From: Planctomycetota bacterium
GTDB lineage: Bacteria > Planctomycetota > Phycisphaerae > Phycisphaerales > UBA1924
Assembly: GCA_030950285.1 (NCBI GenBank)
Contig: JAUZRR010000002.1
Span: forward strand, 62,001 to 126,000
Length of the DNA stretch: 64,000 bases
Direction: 5' to 3'
Made by a program: the position numbers and the translations under genes
In this document: positions 16,741-26,100 of the stretch, in pieces
Numbering within the stretch: position 1 is the stretch's first letter
Layout of the letters: each line of letters opens with the position of its first letter
The notes under the pieces: generated by a model
What the model was told of the DNA's origin: nothing
Databases searched by the model: none
The model's input: the letters and a program-made list of their open reading frames with translations, nothing else

Positions 16741-18453
16741 TTGCTGGTGATTCTGGCTTTGCTCATCCTGGTGCCTCTGCTCTTTGCCCTCGGCGTTGTG
16801 GCAGCACCTGCGCACCGCGCGCGGTTCATCGCGTTTCTCGGGATGCTGGTGACGTTTGTCCTGGCGTGCTATGCGCTCTTTGTCTTCAACTGGGACTTCG
16901 CGGCCAACCGCACGCAGCTCGGGCTCTCGATAGAGTGGTTTCCCAAGCTGGGGCTTGGGCTCTCGCTGGGGGTGGACAGCGTCGCGCTGTGGCTGATCGT
17001 GCTCGCGGCGTTGCTCGGGCCGCTGTGCGTGCTGGGGTCGTGGACTTCCATCACGACGCAGCAACGGACGTTCTTTGCGTGGCTTCTGGTGTTGCAGGCG
17101 GCGTTGACTGGCGTCTTCGCGGCCCGCGACCTGATGCTCTTTTACATCTGCTTTGAGTTCACGCTCATCCCGATGTTCGTCCTGATCCGGGTGTTCGGCT
17201 CGACCAACCGCAAGGCGGCGTCGGTCAAGTTCTTCATGTACACCTTCACCGGGTCGGTCATCGCGCTGGCGGGGCTGCTCTATGTCGTCTGGTTCGCGGC
17301 CCGGTCGGGGTTTGGGTGGACGCTGGATATCGAACAACTGTCGCACATCGCAGCCCGGATGCCAGCGGGCGAGCAGGCGTTTGTGCTGCTGGCGTTGCTG
17401 GCGGGCTTTGCGGTCAAGGTGCCGTTGTTCCCGGTGCATACCTGGCTTCCCTTGGCACACACCGAAGCACCGACCGCGGGCTCGGTGATTCTCGCCGGGG
17501 TGCTGTTGAAGCTGGGGACGTACGCGATGTACCGGTTTGTGCTGCCCTTTGCGCCGGTGGCGGTGATGGAGTACGCCCCGGCGATCGCGGTGCTGTGCAT
17601 CTTCGGCATCATCTATGCCGGGCTGATCTGCTGGGTGCAGACCGACGTGAAGAAGCTGGTCGCGTATTCCTCGGTGTCGCACCTGGGGTTCTGCGTGCTC
17701 GGGCTCTTTGCGCTCAACGTCACCGGCATGACCGGGTCGGTGCTCTACATGATCAACCACGGGCTCTCGACCGGGGCGCTCTTCTTCCTGATCGGGTTCA
17801 TGTACGAGCGGTACCACACCCGCTCGATGCGCGAGGTCGGCGGCCTGGCGTCCAAGATGCCGGTGTGGGCGACCTTCATGGTCTTCTTCACGATGGCGTC
17901 GGTGGGCTTGCCCGGCTTGAACGGGTTTGTGAGTGAGTTCCTCTGCATGCTCGGGACGTTCCAGGCCGACGCGGCGTGGGCGGGGGTCGAGGGGGGGACG
18001 CCCGGCGCGACGTGGGGGGTGCTCGGGCCTTGGTTTGCGGTGTTTGCAGCAACCGGTGTGATTGTCGCGGCGATGTATCTGCTCTATATGGTGGGGCGGA
18101 TGTGCTTTGGGCCTTTGGTCGAGCCGGCGGGGCATGACGACGATCATCACGATGAGAGTGACAAGAAGAAGCTGCCCGCCGACCTGACGTTCCGCGAGAT
18201 CGGGGTACTCTTGCCTCTGGCGGGGTTGTGTCTCTATCTCGGGTTGCAGCCGACGCCGTTGATGCGGTCGATCGAGGCGCCGATCAAGATGACGGTGCGG
18301 TTGGTGCAGAGCGCCAACGGCATCAGCGAGATTCGGCCGCCGATGTCGCCGAGAGGTACAGGCGACCCCAGTCACGAGGATGGCGCAGCGCAGCATGACG
18401 GGCGTGGAGCCGAGCCGCTCGGCACAGACACCGAGACGGAGGTGGTCCGATGA
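16741..18453 (+). CDS. nuoM: NADH-quinone oxidoreductase subunit M
   Basis: The 570-residue antiporter-like complex I subunit has KFFMYTFTGSVIALAGLLYVVW, the lysine-bearing KVPLFPVHTWLPLAHTEAPT and TDVKKLVAYSSVSHLGFCVLG, all diagnostic for NuoM, with about 14 membrane helices. The start is TTG 16741, with AGAGAGGA just before it; a GTG two codons later is an alternative. A His/Asp-rich loop (HDDDHHDESDKKK) and a 45-residue hydrophilic C-terminal tail go beyond the family norm. The end overlaps nuoN by four bases (ATGA). Confidence 0.94.
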   Translation: MLVILALLILVPLLFALGVVAAPAHRARFIAFLGMLVTFVLACYALFVFNWDFAANRTQLGLSIEWFPKLGLGLSLGVDSVALWLIVLAALLGPLCVLGSWTSITTQQRTFFAWLLVLQAALTGVFAARDLMLFYICFEFTLIPMFVLIRVFGSTNRKAASVKFFMYTFTGSVIALAGLLYVVWFAARSGFGWTLDIEQLSHIAARMPAGEQAFVLLALLAGFAVKVPLFPVHTWLPLAHTEAPTAGSVILAGVLLKLGTYAMYRFVLPFAPVAVMEYAPAIAVLCIFGIIYAGLICWVQTDVKKLVAYSSVSHLGFCVLGLFALNVTGMTGSVLYMINHGLSTGALFFLIGFMYERYHTRSMREVGGLASKMPVWATFMVFFTMASVGLPGLNGFVSEFLCMLGTFQADAAWAGVEGGTPGATWGVLGPWFAVFAATGVIVAAMYLLYMVGRMCFGPLVEPAGHDDDHHDESDKKKLPADLTFREIGVLLPLAGLCLYLGLQPTPLMRSIEAPIKMTVRLVQSANGISEIRPPMSPRGTGDPSHEDGAAQHDGRGAEPLGTDTETEVVR

Positions 18454-20060
18454 TCGAACGCATCGGGTATCTCTGGCCGGAGATCGTGCTGTTCATCGGC
18501 GCGTGCCTGACGATGGTGATCGGGCTCTCGCCCAACGCGGACATGCGCAAGCAGACCGGGCTCATCGCCGGGGTGTCGTTGCTGATCGCGGCGGCGTTGG
18601 GTCTTGCGACGCCCGCGGCTCCGACGTGGGCGATCCTGCCGGGGATCATGCCCTTTGCCAAGCCGTTGATCGCGCTGGTGGGGCTGTTGCTGTTGTTGGT
18701 GAATATCGGCAGCGTGGACCGCGACGAAGAGGCGGCGATCGCGGCCGGCAAGCCGTTCAATCCGCTGCGGGTGACGGGGGCGGAGTTCTACGCGTTCTTC
18801 CTGTTTAGTCTGATGGGCGCGATGCTGTGCGCGACCGCGGGGGATCTGATCTGGCTGTTCCTGGCGCTCGAGCTGACGAGCTTGCCGACGTATGTGATGG
18901 TCGTGCTCAGCGGGCGGGGCAAGAAGGGTTTCGACCGCTCGCAGGAGGCGGGGGTCAAGTACTTCTTCCTCGGGGCGCTGGGTGCGGGGATCTTCCTCTA
19001 CGGCTTTGCGCTGCTCTACGGCGGCACGGGCACGACGCAGTTTGTCGAGATCGCCCAGCACTTTGCCGCCCACGGGATGAACCCGATCGCGACCGTCGGC
19101 CTGGTGCTGGCGCTGGTCGGGGTGTCGTTCAAGATCGCCGCGGTGCCGATGCACTTTTACACCGCCGATGTGTATCAGGGCTCGTCCGGCGGGGTCGCGG
19201 CGTTCCTGGCGTTTGTGCCCAAGACCGCGGGGATGATCTCGATCCTGCTCTTGGTCTCGACGGTGGGCTGGGCCGCGGGGCAGGGCTCGTTGCCGCCGGC
19301 GATTGAGAGCCTGCTCTGGGCGCTGGCGGTGCTGACGATGACGGTGGGCAACGTGCTTGCGCTCTTGCAATCGAGCCTGAAACGGATGCTGGCGTATTCG
19401 TCGATCGCGCACTCGGGCTACATGCTCGTGGGGGTGATCGCCGGGCCGGGCGACGGGTCGTTTGTGTCGAGCGGCATCGCGGCGGTGCTGTTCTACCTGC
19501 TGTGCTACGGCGTGATGAGCACCGGCGTGTTTGCGGTGCTGGCGAGCCTCGAGCGCAAGTCCGGCGGCGAGGCGGTCGAGGTGGAAAGCCTTGACGACAT
19601 CAAGGGCCTGTGCCGATCGCACCCGTGGCTGGGCTGGTCGATGGTGATCTGCATGCTGAGCTTGCTGGGGTTCCCGCCGATTCTCGGGTTCTTTGGCAAG
19701 GTGCCGTTGTTTACGTCGGCGCTGGGCGCGGGGCATGTGGTGCTGGTGGTGATTCTCGCGCTCAACTCGGCGATCGCGGCGTTCTATTACCTGCGGGTGG
19801 TCGCGGGGGTGATGATCGATCCGGAGAGCGACTCGGGCGTGCGTGATACCGGCGTGCCGGCGCGGGTCATCGCGGCGGTGATCAGCGGCGTGCTGGTGCT
19901 GGGGCTCTCGGTGTTTGGTAATGTGTTTATGGGGTCCGGCGAGAAGGCTGCCGAGGTGAGGAGGTTCGTCGGGCAATCCGACGAACACGACACCGACAGC
20001 GTGCCTCTCGACGAGCACAGCGAAGCGGCCGAGGACGAGCACCACGCGGTGTCGCACTGA
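18450..20060 (+). CDS. nuoN: NADH-quinone oxidoreductase subunit N
   Basis: The 536-residue third antiporter-like subunit closes the nuoJKLMN cluster. It has KYFFLGALGAGIFLYGFALLYG, FKIAAVPMHFYTADVYQGSSG and KRMLAYSSIAHSGYMLVG, which are NuoN hallmarks. GGAGG lies 7 bases before the ATG, within the end of nuoM. The last 40 residues are acidic and His-rich (EHDTDSVPLDEHSEAAEDEHH) and lie beyond the usual end. A T-rich stretch and an inverted pair of hairpin repeats follow and may end the operon. Confidence 0.94.
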   Translation: MIERIGYLWPEIVLFIGACLTMVIGLSPNADMRKQTGLIAGVSLLIAAALGLATPAAPTWAILPGIMPFAKPLIALVGLLLLLVNIGSVDRDEEAAIAAGKPFNPLRVTGAEFYAFFLFSLMGAMLCATAGDLIWLFLALELTSLPTYVMVVLSGRGKKGFDRSQEAGVKYFFLGALGAGIFLYGFALLYGGTGTTQFVEIAQHFAAHGMNPIATVGLVLALVGVSFKIAAVPMHFYTADVYQGSSGGVAAFLAFVPKTAGMISILLLVSTVGWAAGQGSLPPAIESLLWALAVLTMTVGNVLALLQSSLKRMLAYSSIAHSGYMLVGVIAGPGDGSFVSSGIAAVLFYLLCYGVMSTGVFAVLASLERKSGGEAVEVESLDDIKGLCRSHPWLGWSMVICMLSLLGFPPILGFFGKVPLFTSALGAGHVVLVVILALNSAIAAFYYLRVVAGVMIDPESDSGVRDTGVPARVIAAVISGVLVLGLSVFGNVFMGSGEKAAEVRRFVGQSDEHDTDSVPLDEHSEAAEDEHHAVSH

Positions 20061-20121
20061 CGAGGTCTGATCGGACTCGAGCGGTTTGCGTTCTTTTTTT
20101 CGAGTTGCTCTGTTGCGGTGT

Positions 20122-20194
20122 CCCCTCGCTTGCGCGAGGGGCTCTTTCGTTCTGTGGGCCACGTCTTCATAGAGCCCCTCGCGCAAGCGAGGGG
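20122..20194. repeat. Perfect 24-bp inverted repeat pair of TTGC-loop hairpins
   Basis: The 24 bases at 20122-20145 are the exact reverse complement of 20171-20194, with 25 bp between them. Each arm contains the CCCCTCGCTTGCGCGAGGGG hairpin plus its CTCT flank. The pair lies between the convergent nuoN and membrane-protein genes, where it could act as a bidirectional terminator or simply be a mobile REPIN unit. Confidence 0.9.
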
Positions 20195-20241
20195 CCAAAC
20201 GCCACGTGCGCCCGCCGGAGAACATGGTGACGCACCACGCC

Positions 20242-21171
20242 CTATCCGGGTGTTGTGTCACTCGATCGGCCGACGCGGCGCTGCACGATGAATCCGATCG
20301 CGGCGACGCCGAGCCATGCCGCAAGCCAGACCGCGGGCTGTTGGGTGGGCGGCGCAGGCAGGGCGTGCCCGGTGCGGGCGAGCAGGAAGGTCGTCGCGCC
20401 GAGCCACAGGGCAGCCCCGGCGAGGGCGGCAACGGCCGGGCCGATGGTGCGGGGCTTGAGCAGGCCGGCGGCAAATCCCAGGACGCAGCCGAGGATGGCG
20501 GCGGCGAGTGCGAGCGGCCGGAACTGCTCGGGCAGCGCAGCCAACCCGGCATCGACGAACGATCTCGCGGCGGTCGCGGTTTCACGCAGACGGTCGGCGG
20601 AAATCTCGGTGCCAAAGGCTGCGGGCAGGACCGCGGCATCGGTGGCGGCGGCCTGCATCGCGGCGGCTTCGGCGATGGTCTCGGGGCGTTCGGGGACAGC
20701 GGCGTTGCGATCGAGCGGGCTGGTGGTGTGGAGGCTGACGGCGATGGTGAGGGCTGCGGCGAGGCAGCCGAAGACGACCCCGCCGGCGGTGCCGATCGCC
20801 AGGCGGTACATCGCGGCCCCGATCGCGAGTCCGAGAAGCGATCCGGTGCCGATGGTGACGTAGGCGGTGGGGATGCTGCCGAGGGTGTCGGCGGGGATGA
20901 TGGTGGAGGCCCACAGGCCGAAGACGGCCCCGACGCCGGCGCCGATGAGCGAGGACGCCGGGCGGAACAGGCGGTCGCCGACGAGCCACAACGCCAGGCC
21001 GATCGCCAGTGCGAGGAGGATGGGCATCGAACCGGCAGCGAGGTCCTGCCAGGGCGCACCGGGGCCGAGAGCCTGGCCGGCTGCCCGCTCGGCAGCCGCG
21101 GCAACGGCGGCAGTGCTGTCGAGCGCCGAGTCCCACAGCCCGGCAGCTGATCCCGTGTTGAGTCCGATCAT
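20242..21171 (-). CDS. Polytopic membrane protein of unknown function, 309 aa
   Basis: I do not recognise the family. The start at 21171 (MIGLNTGSAAGLWDS) has GGGAGAG upstream. Hydrophobic stretches at residues about 50-70, 76-93, 103-122, 126-148, 225-245, 249-268 and 283-300 suggest seven or so helices, Gly/Ala-rich, with a soluble Ala-rich segment between the fourth and fifth. The Gly-rich packing (GAGVGAVFGLW, GTGSLLGLAIGAAMY) recalls TMEM198-like proteins; this is only an impression. It is divergent from pheA with a 198-bp gap and convergent with nuoN. Confidence 0.75.
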   Translation of the reverse strand: MIGLNTGSAAGLWDSALDSTAAVAAAAERAAGQALGPGAPWQDLAAGSMPILLALAIGLALWLVGDRLFRPASSLIGAGVGAVFGLWASTIIPADTLGSIPTAYVTIGTGSLLGLAIGAAMYRLAIGTAGGVVFGCLAAALTIAVSLHTTSPLDRNAAVPERPETIAEAAAMQAAATDAAVLPAAFGTEISADRLRETATAARSFVDAGLAALPEQFRPLALAAAILGCVLGFAAGLLKPRTIGPAVAALAGAALWLGATTFLLARTGHALPAPPTQQPAVWLAAWLGVAAIGFIVQRRVGRSSDTTPG

Positions 21172-21369
21172 GTGCTCTCCCACCACACTCACGATGCAGT
21201 CATCGTTCCCCTGTCCTTCGGCACACGGCTCGGCACATTTTGCGCTTCCTTGTGCTGCGGGTCGGATTTCCACCACCACCTGACCGATAACATACACGAT
21301 CGTGCAGCCGATGCCGAGTGTTTTGTTTGCGCAGTGTGCAAGTCGTTGCTGGAGAGGGAGTTCGAGCAG

Positions 21370-22638
21370 ATGGCCAAGAAAACGAGTCGCAAGAAAACGG
21401 CGCCAAGCAAGGCCGCCCGATCCGGGCCTTCGTCCCAGAAGCGGGGAGACAAAGGCACGCCGGGTCAGGCATCTCGGGGATCGGGAGCAAAGCAGCCAGC
21501 TTCGTCGGCGACGGAGCAGCCGATCGATTCCAAGGTCCTGCTGCGGTACCGGGAGCAGATCAGCAGCCTCGACGCCCAGCTGGTCAAGCTGTTGAACGAG
21601 CGGTCGCGGCTGGTGGTGCGGGTGGGCAAGAAGAAGCGGAGTTCGGGCATCCCGATCTACGCGCCGCACCGTGAGCAGGAGGTGCTGGCGCGGGTGCTGC
21701 GGGCCAACCGCGGGCCGTTGCATGATCGGACGATCGAGGCCGTCTACCGCGAGTTGATGAGCGGCAGTTTTTCACTCGAGCACGCGCTGCGGATCGGGTA
21801 TCTCGGCCCGCCCGGGTCGTACTCGCACCTGGCAGCCACCCGGCATTTCGGGCAGAGCGTGACCTACGAGGACCTGCACGAGATCGGGGGCGTCTTTACC
21901 GAGGTGCGGCGGGGGCATGTCGACTATGGGCTCGCGCCGGTGGAGAACTCGCTCGGTGGCGGGATCGTGGAGAGTCTGGATGCCTTCAAGGCAAGCCGGG
22001 GCGAGGTGGGGATTTATGCCGAGGTACAGCTCTCGGTGCGCCATTCGTTGCTCGCCAACTGCGAGCCCCGGCAGGTGCGGCGGATCCACTCCAAGCCGGA
22101 GGTGTTCAGCCAGTGCCGAACGTGGCTTGCGACGCAGTATCCCAACGCCGACCTGATCCCCGCAGCCAGCTCGAGCCGGGCGGCGCTGACGGCGGTGGAG
22201 GAGAACCGGGTGGCTGAGAGCATCGGGGCCGAGCCCGGTTCGGCCGCGATCGGTTCGGAACTGGCGGGGTCGATCTACGGGTTGCAGGTGCTGTTTGCGC
22301 GGATCGAGGATGACCCGAGCAATATCACACGGTTTGCGGTGATCAGCCGGCAGAAGGCCAAGCGGTCCGGGGATGACAAGACGAGCATCATGTTCAACAC
22401 CGCCGACAAGCCGGGGGCGTTGGTCGAGGTGCTGCTGGTGTTTCGAGAGGCGGGAATCAATCTTTCTCATATTGACAAGCGCCCGAGCGGGAGCAGCAAC
22501 TGGGAGTACACGTTCTTCGTGGATTTCCTGGGGCATCGGGATGACAAACCGGTCGGAAAGGCTCTCAGGGATGCTGCGCAGCACTGCAAGGAGCTGATCG
22601 TGCTGGGGAGTTATCCTCGAGCCAAGCGGATTCTCTAG
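21370..22638 (+). CDS. pheA: Bifunctional chorismate mutase/prephenate dehydratase (P-protein)
   Basis: The 422-residue enzyme converts chorismate through prephenate to phenylpyruvate. After a Lys/Ser-rich N-terminal extension of about 50 residues comes an AroQ-type chorismate mutase (YREQISSLDAQLVKLLNERSRLVVRVGKKK). The dehydratase domain follows, IGYLGPPGSYSHLAA to NITRFAVI, with the catalytic Thr-Arg-Phe at 320-322. Last is an ACT domain for Phe feedback (KTSIMFNTADKPGALVEVL). The ACT motif ESRP reads DKRP (HIDKRPS), so Phe sensing may differ. The start is the ATG at 21370; the open frame continues upstream through sequence with no protein character. Confidence 0.95.
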   Translation: MAKKTSRKKTAPSKAARSGPSSQKRGDKGTPGQASRGSGAKQPASSATEQPIDSKVLLRYREQISSLDAQLVKLLNERSRLVVRVGKKKRSSGIPIYAPHREQEVLARVLRANRGPLHDRTIEAVYRELMSGSFSLEHALRIGYLGPPGSYSHLAATRHFGQSVTYEDLHEIGGVFTEVRRGHVDYGLAPVENSLGGGIVESLDAFKASRGEVGIYAEVQLSVRHSLLANCEPRQVRRIHSKPEVFSQCRTWLATQYPNADLIPAASSSRAALTAVEENRVAESIGAEPGSAAIGSELAGSIYGLQVLFARIEDDPSNITRFAVISRQKAKRSGDDKTSIMFNTADKPGALVEVLLVFREAGINLSHIDKRPSGSSNWEYTFFVDFLGHRDDKPVGKALRDAAQHCKELIVLGSYPRAKRIL

Positions 22639-22734
22639 CTTCTCATGGGACATACGATCGGTGTTTGAGCGTGTCTTGTGAGGGTTTTGGAGCGATCGTG
22701 CTGTCGGGTATGTGCTTTCGGGAAAGATTCGGTA

Positions 22735-22763
22735 TTGACGCGGCGGTGCAACTGCCCGATACT
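22735..22763 (+). promoter_or_regulatory. Sigma70-type promoter
   Basis: TTGACG (22735-22740), a 17-base spacer and GATACT (22758-22763) match the housekeeping consensus at five of six -35 positions and four of six -10 positions, with ideal spacing. It points toward the giant secreted protein gene. Confidence 0.65.
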
Positions 22764-22769
22764 GCTTGC

Positions 22770-22980
22770 GTATACGCAGCGGTGGTGACGTGGCAACGCG
22801 GCATCACCATTGCGGCCAGCCCGCACACGGTGCGACCCCCGCTTGTTGCAACCGGGGCTGGCCAGGACGCCCCCCAAAAAGGGCGTGCAAAGGGAAGCCC
22901 CGATGGGCGAACCAGAATGCCCTGCGGCTTGTGCCGGTGCGTTGGATGAGCTAGGCTGTGCCCCGCGCGGATAGGAGTTT
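22770..22980 (+). ncRNA. Candidate structured RNA or cis-regulatory leader
   Basis: The stretch after the promoter holds a perfect hairpin CGCAC-ACG-GTGCG (22822-22834) and a nested pair: GGGGCT at 22854 with AGCCCC at 22896, enclosing ACGCCC at 22867 with GGGCGT at 22881 over an A-rich loop. A third stem, GGGC/GCCC, spans 22905-22922. The GGGG at 22854 could instead pair with CCCC at 22837, giving two exclusive folds, as in riboswitches. It matches no known riboswitch that I can recall (checked against cobalamin, c-di-GMP, SAM, glycine and THF cores). It may be a free small RNA or the leader of the next gene. Confidence 0.35.
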
Positions 22981-23160
22981 TCCTGCCGGGTGGGGAGCGG
23001 AGAATCCGGACGTGATCCCGTCGGTTGACGCCGACACCCGGTCTCGTCCTACGCATTGGGAAGCACGGCAGGGCATACACAGCACGATCCGAGCGTGTGT
23101 CCGGTACGGCCGGGCGGCGTGTTCGATCAGAGATTGGCCTTGAGGGGTTCAGGAGTCGTT

Positions 23161-26100
23161 ATGAAGTCGCGACAGCATCGTTCAGACGCACGTTCACTTC
23201 GCCAGCGCGCCGGCCGGGCGTCTCGTTACGAGACGCACTTTGAGGCGCTCGAAGAACGCAAGCTCTTGTTCTCGATCTCGATCACGCCGGACATGGACCT
23301 GGACGGCGACGGGCTGGGGACAGTGTCGGCGCAGTTCGGGTACACGATCCCGTATCTTGATTCGGCTCCCGAGGTTGCCGATGGCGACCCCGAGGCGATC
23401 GACGAGGACCTCAACGACGACCCCATCGGGTCGGTGGCGTCGGGCTCGTTGCTGCTTGAATCGAACATCCGGGTCACCCACAGCTTCGGGTTCAACGCCA
23501 ACTTCCGGATCGCGGCTCCGAACTTCCTGGAGCCCGACGAGCGGCTCCTCGATATCAACGCGACCAACGGCAGCTTCTGGCAGTTTGAGCCGTTCGTTGT
23601 CAACGACAACACCGGGCAGCTCATCGCCAACATCGCGGCGATCCAGGGCAGCTTCACGGTCGGCGGCGGGGACGACAACGTCGGGCTGAGCCCCAACCAG
23701 TTCTTTGTCGACCTGCTCCTCTTTGACGAGGTGACCGCGACCTACACCGGCGACCAGCTCATCGCGAGGAACACCTCGGGCAACATCGACGAGCGGAACA
23801 ACGGCGTCGGGACATTCGTGTTCGACGCCAGCGACACCGTCCAGCAGGCGTTTACCGGCATCCGTGTCCGCTCGGCAACGGGTGAGAACCTGACTATCGA
23901 CAACCTGCAGTTCCTGACTGCGCCGGGGCTGTTTGCTGACATTATTGAAGAGCGTATCTTCGGTGCGGAGATCACGTTTACCGCGCCGATCGGCGCGACC
24001 GTCACCATCCTGGACCTCTACGGCCGGGAGATGCGGCAGACGCTCGCGCTGGGCAAGCCTGACCAGATCGAGATCAACCTGGTCGACGCCAACGACGACG
24101 GGATCCCCGACTTCAACGACGGGATCGGCCGCATCAGCTTCAGCGGGGTGGATTCCCGCGCGACCTTCACGCTCTTTGGCGGCGAAATCACCTTCGACAC
24201 CGACAACGGGTTCGAGTTCACCCGCGTCGACAGCTTCACCGGCATCTACGACGATTTTGAGAGCGCCGGGTTCGGGTATCAGGTCGAGTATGACGACGGC
24301 GGCACACCGACCGTGTACGGCCTTCCCGCCGGGCCGGGCTCGGTCATTGTCGGGTCGCCCTTTGTCCGCGACAACACCGACAGCGGCAGCTACAACCCCG
24401 CGGGGCGTGCCGGAACAGACAACGTGGTCACCGGCGACTTCAACCGCACCGATCAGGGCATCTTCGTCACGACCGGCGAGTCCATGGGCGCGGTGTATAT
24501 CCACGGCGCAGTGCACGGCTCGTCGCGGTTTACGGGCGCGGTCGAGGAGTTGTACTTCGGGTATCTCGCGGGCTCGGTGACGGTGGACGGCGATCTCGGT
24601 TCGCTCTATGTCGGCAGCGAGGCGGGCTTCTGGGTCTCCGACGACGACGCGACGACCGCCAACACGATCTCGACCGGGGCCGAGGTGACGGTCGGACGCA
24701 CGCTCGGCGAGTTCTCGGTTGCCGGGCGATCGGCGATCAGTGTGACGGTGCGGGGCGACCTCGACAGCCCGTCCCTGCGCCCGCCGGGCGATACTTACCG
24801 CTACACCGAGCTCGAGAAGATCTACGCCTACGACCAGGCCGAGAACGACGAAGACTTTATCATCGGCGAGATCCAGTTCCCGATCTCCGGTCTCTTCGGC
24901 GACCTCAACGGGTTGTTCAGTTTGCCGGGCGGGCGTTCGCCGCTTTACGTGGACTCGACCTTCCGCAACGACACCATCGCCGGCGCAGAGTTCGTGGGCG
25001 GCATTTCTTCGGCGGCCGAGATCTCGGGCACGATCGGGTACGGCGATCCGATCAACGGCGAAGACCCAGCCGACGTCTACGCCTTCATCGCTGACGGCTC
25101 CCAGCAGGTCAACATCCAGATCAACACGCTCGGCTCGCTTGGGTATGTCCGAGTGGTCGATCAGAACGGGGTGCCGGTGGCGGCGACCGTTCTTGAGGAC
25201 GCGTCCTTCGGCGCCACCGCGGGTGTGTTCTCGCAGAGCATCCGCTTTACGCCGCCCCGCCCCGGGGTGTACTACCTCGAGCTCACCGACCTGGGCGTGA
25301 ACGACGTCGACGGGCAGAACACTTCCGGGTGGGCGTACCTGGTCACGATGACCGGCCTCACGCCGGTCACGTTCGGGTCTTACCGCACGGGTGGCTCGAC
25401 CGGGGTCGGCGATCTCGTCCCGACCGTCCAGACCCTCACCGGGAGCATGGGCGTCATCCGCACCGGCGTGGGCTATCTGGACGCTGGCGGGCAGGACGCC
25501 AGCTCGGTCGCCATCATGAACCGGCCCAACGACGAGGACAGCTCGTTCGATGTCGTCGGGACACGGTTTGTCTCCGCAGGCGATATGTACGCCTTTGTTG
25601 CGGGTTCTGATGTCACCCTCCTCGACATCTTTGTCGACGGCGATCTCGGCGGGTTCTACACGGGCATGAGCCCGGTGTTTGGCCTGACCGGCGACGGGCT
25701 CGAAGGGGATATCTTCGGCACGTTCCTGCAGGTCTCCGGCCGCATCGGGACGATCGACATCAAGGGTGCAGTCGGCATCGACAACGATCCCGACGAGATC
25801 GTGTTCATCGGTGGTGTCGGGTTCGATATCCGCACCGGGCTGGGCGGCGGCGACGGGAGCATCGGGTCGATCAACATCGGCGGCGATATCAACGGCGACG
25901 CGCTGACGATCAACACCTCGCCCGGCTCGGTCATCGGCACCCTGCTGGTCAGCCAGGACCGCGGCGACGAAGGGCTGGGCATCTACAACCGGCGGTTCCA
26001 GAGCACCACCATCAACCTCGGCGCTGGGTCTGACATCCGCTTTGTGGACTTCCCACGCATCGACAACCTCAACTCGGTCGATCAGAGCTTTGATCTCCGC

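Larger units (their letters stand above)
22639..23160. other. 522-bp leader and intergenic region before the giant secreted protein
   Basis: No protein gene is credible here. It holds a good sigma70-type promoter (22735-22763), a cluster of hairpins (22822-22922) and a ribosome binding site AGGAG at 23150. The predicted transcript start near 22770 would give a leader of about 390 nt. Confidence 0.65.

Noticed and set aside
13534-18396. A 1,620-codon open frame on the minus strand opposite nuoJKLM.
   Set aside because: It is Arg/His/Pro-rich with no domain, lies wholly opposite well-supported nuo genes, and is the usual antisense shadow of high-GC coding sequence.
18372-21104. A 910-codon minus-strand open frame crossing the nuoM end, nuoN and the repeats at 20.1 kb.
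   Set aside because: It reads through a hairpin repeat pair and two real genes in other frames, and its composition is low-complexity Arg/Pro/Ser.
22639-23160. Cobalamin, c-di-GMP, SAM, glycine or THF riboswitch, SRP RNA, RNase P RNA or tmRNA in the leader.
   Set aside because: The conserved cores of these families could not be found; only generic hairpins are present, so the region is reported as an unassigned candidate.
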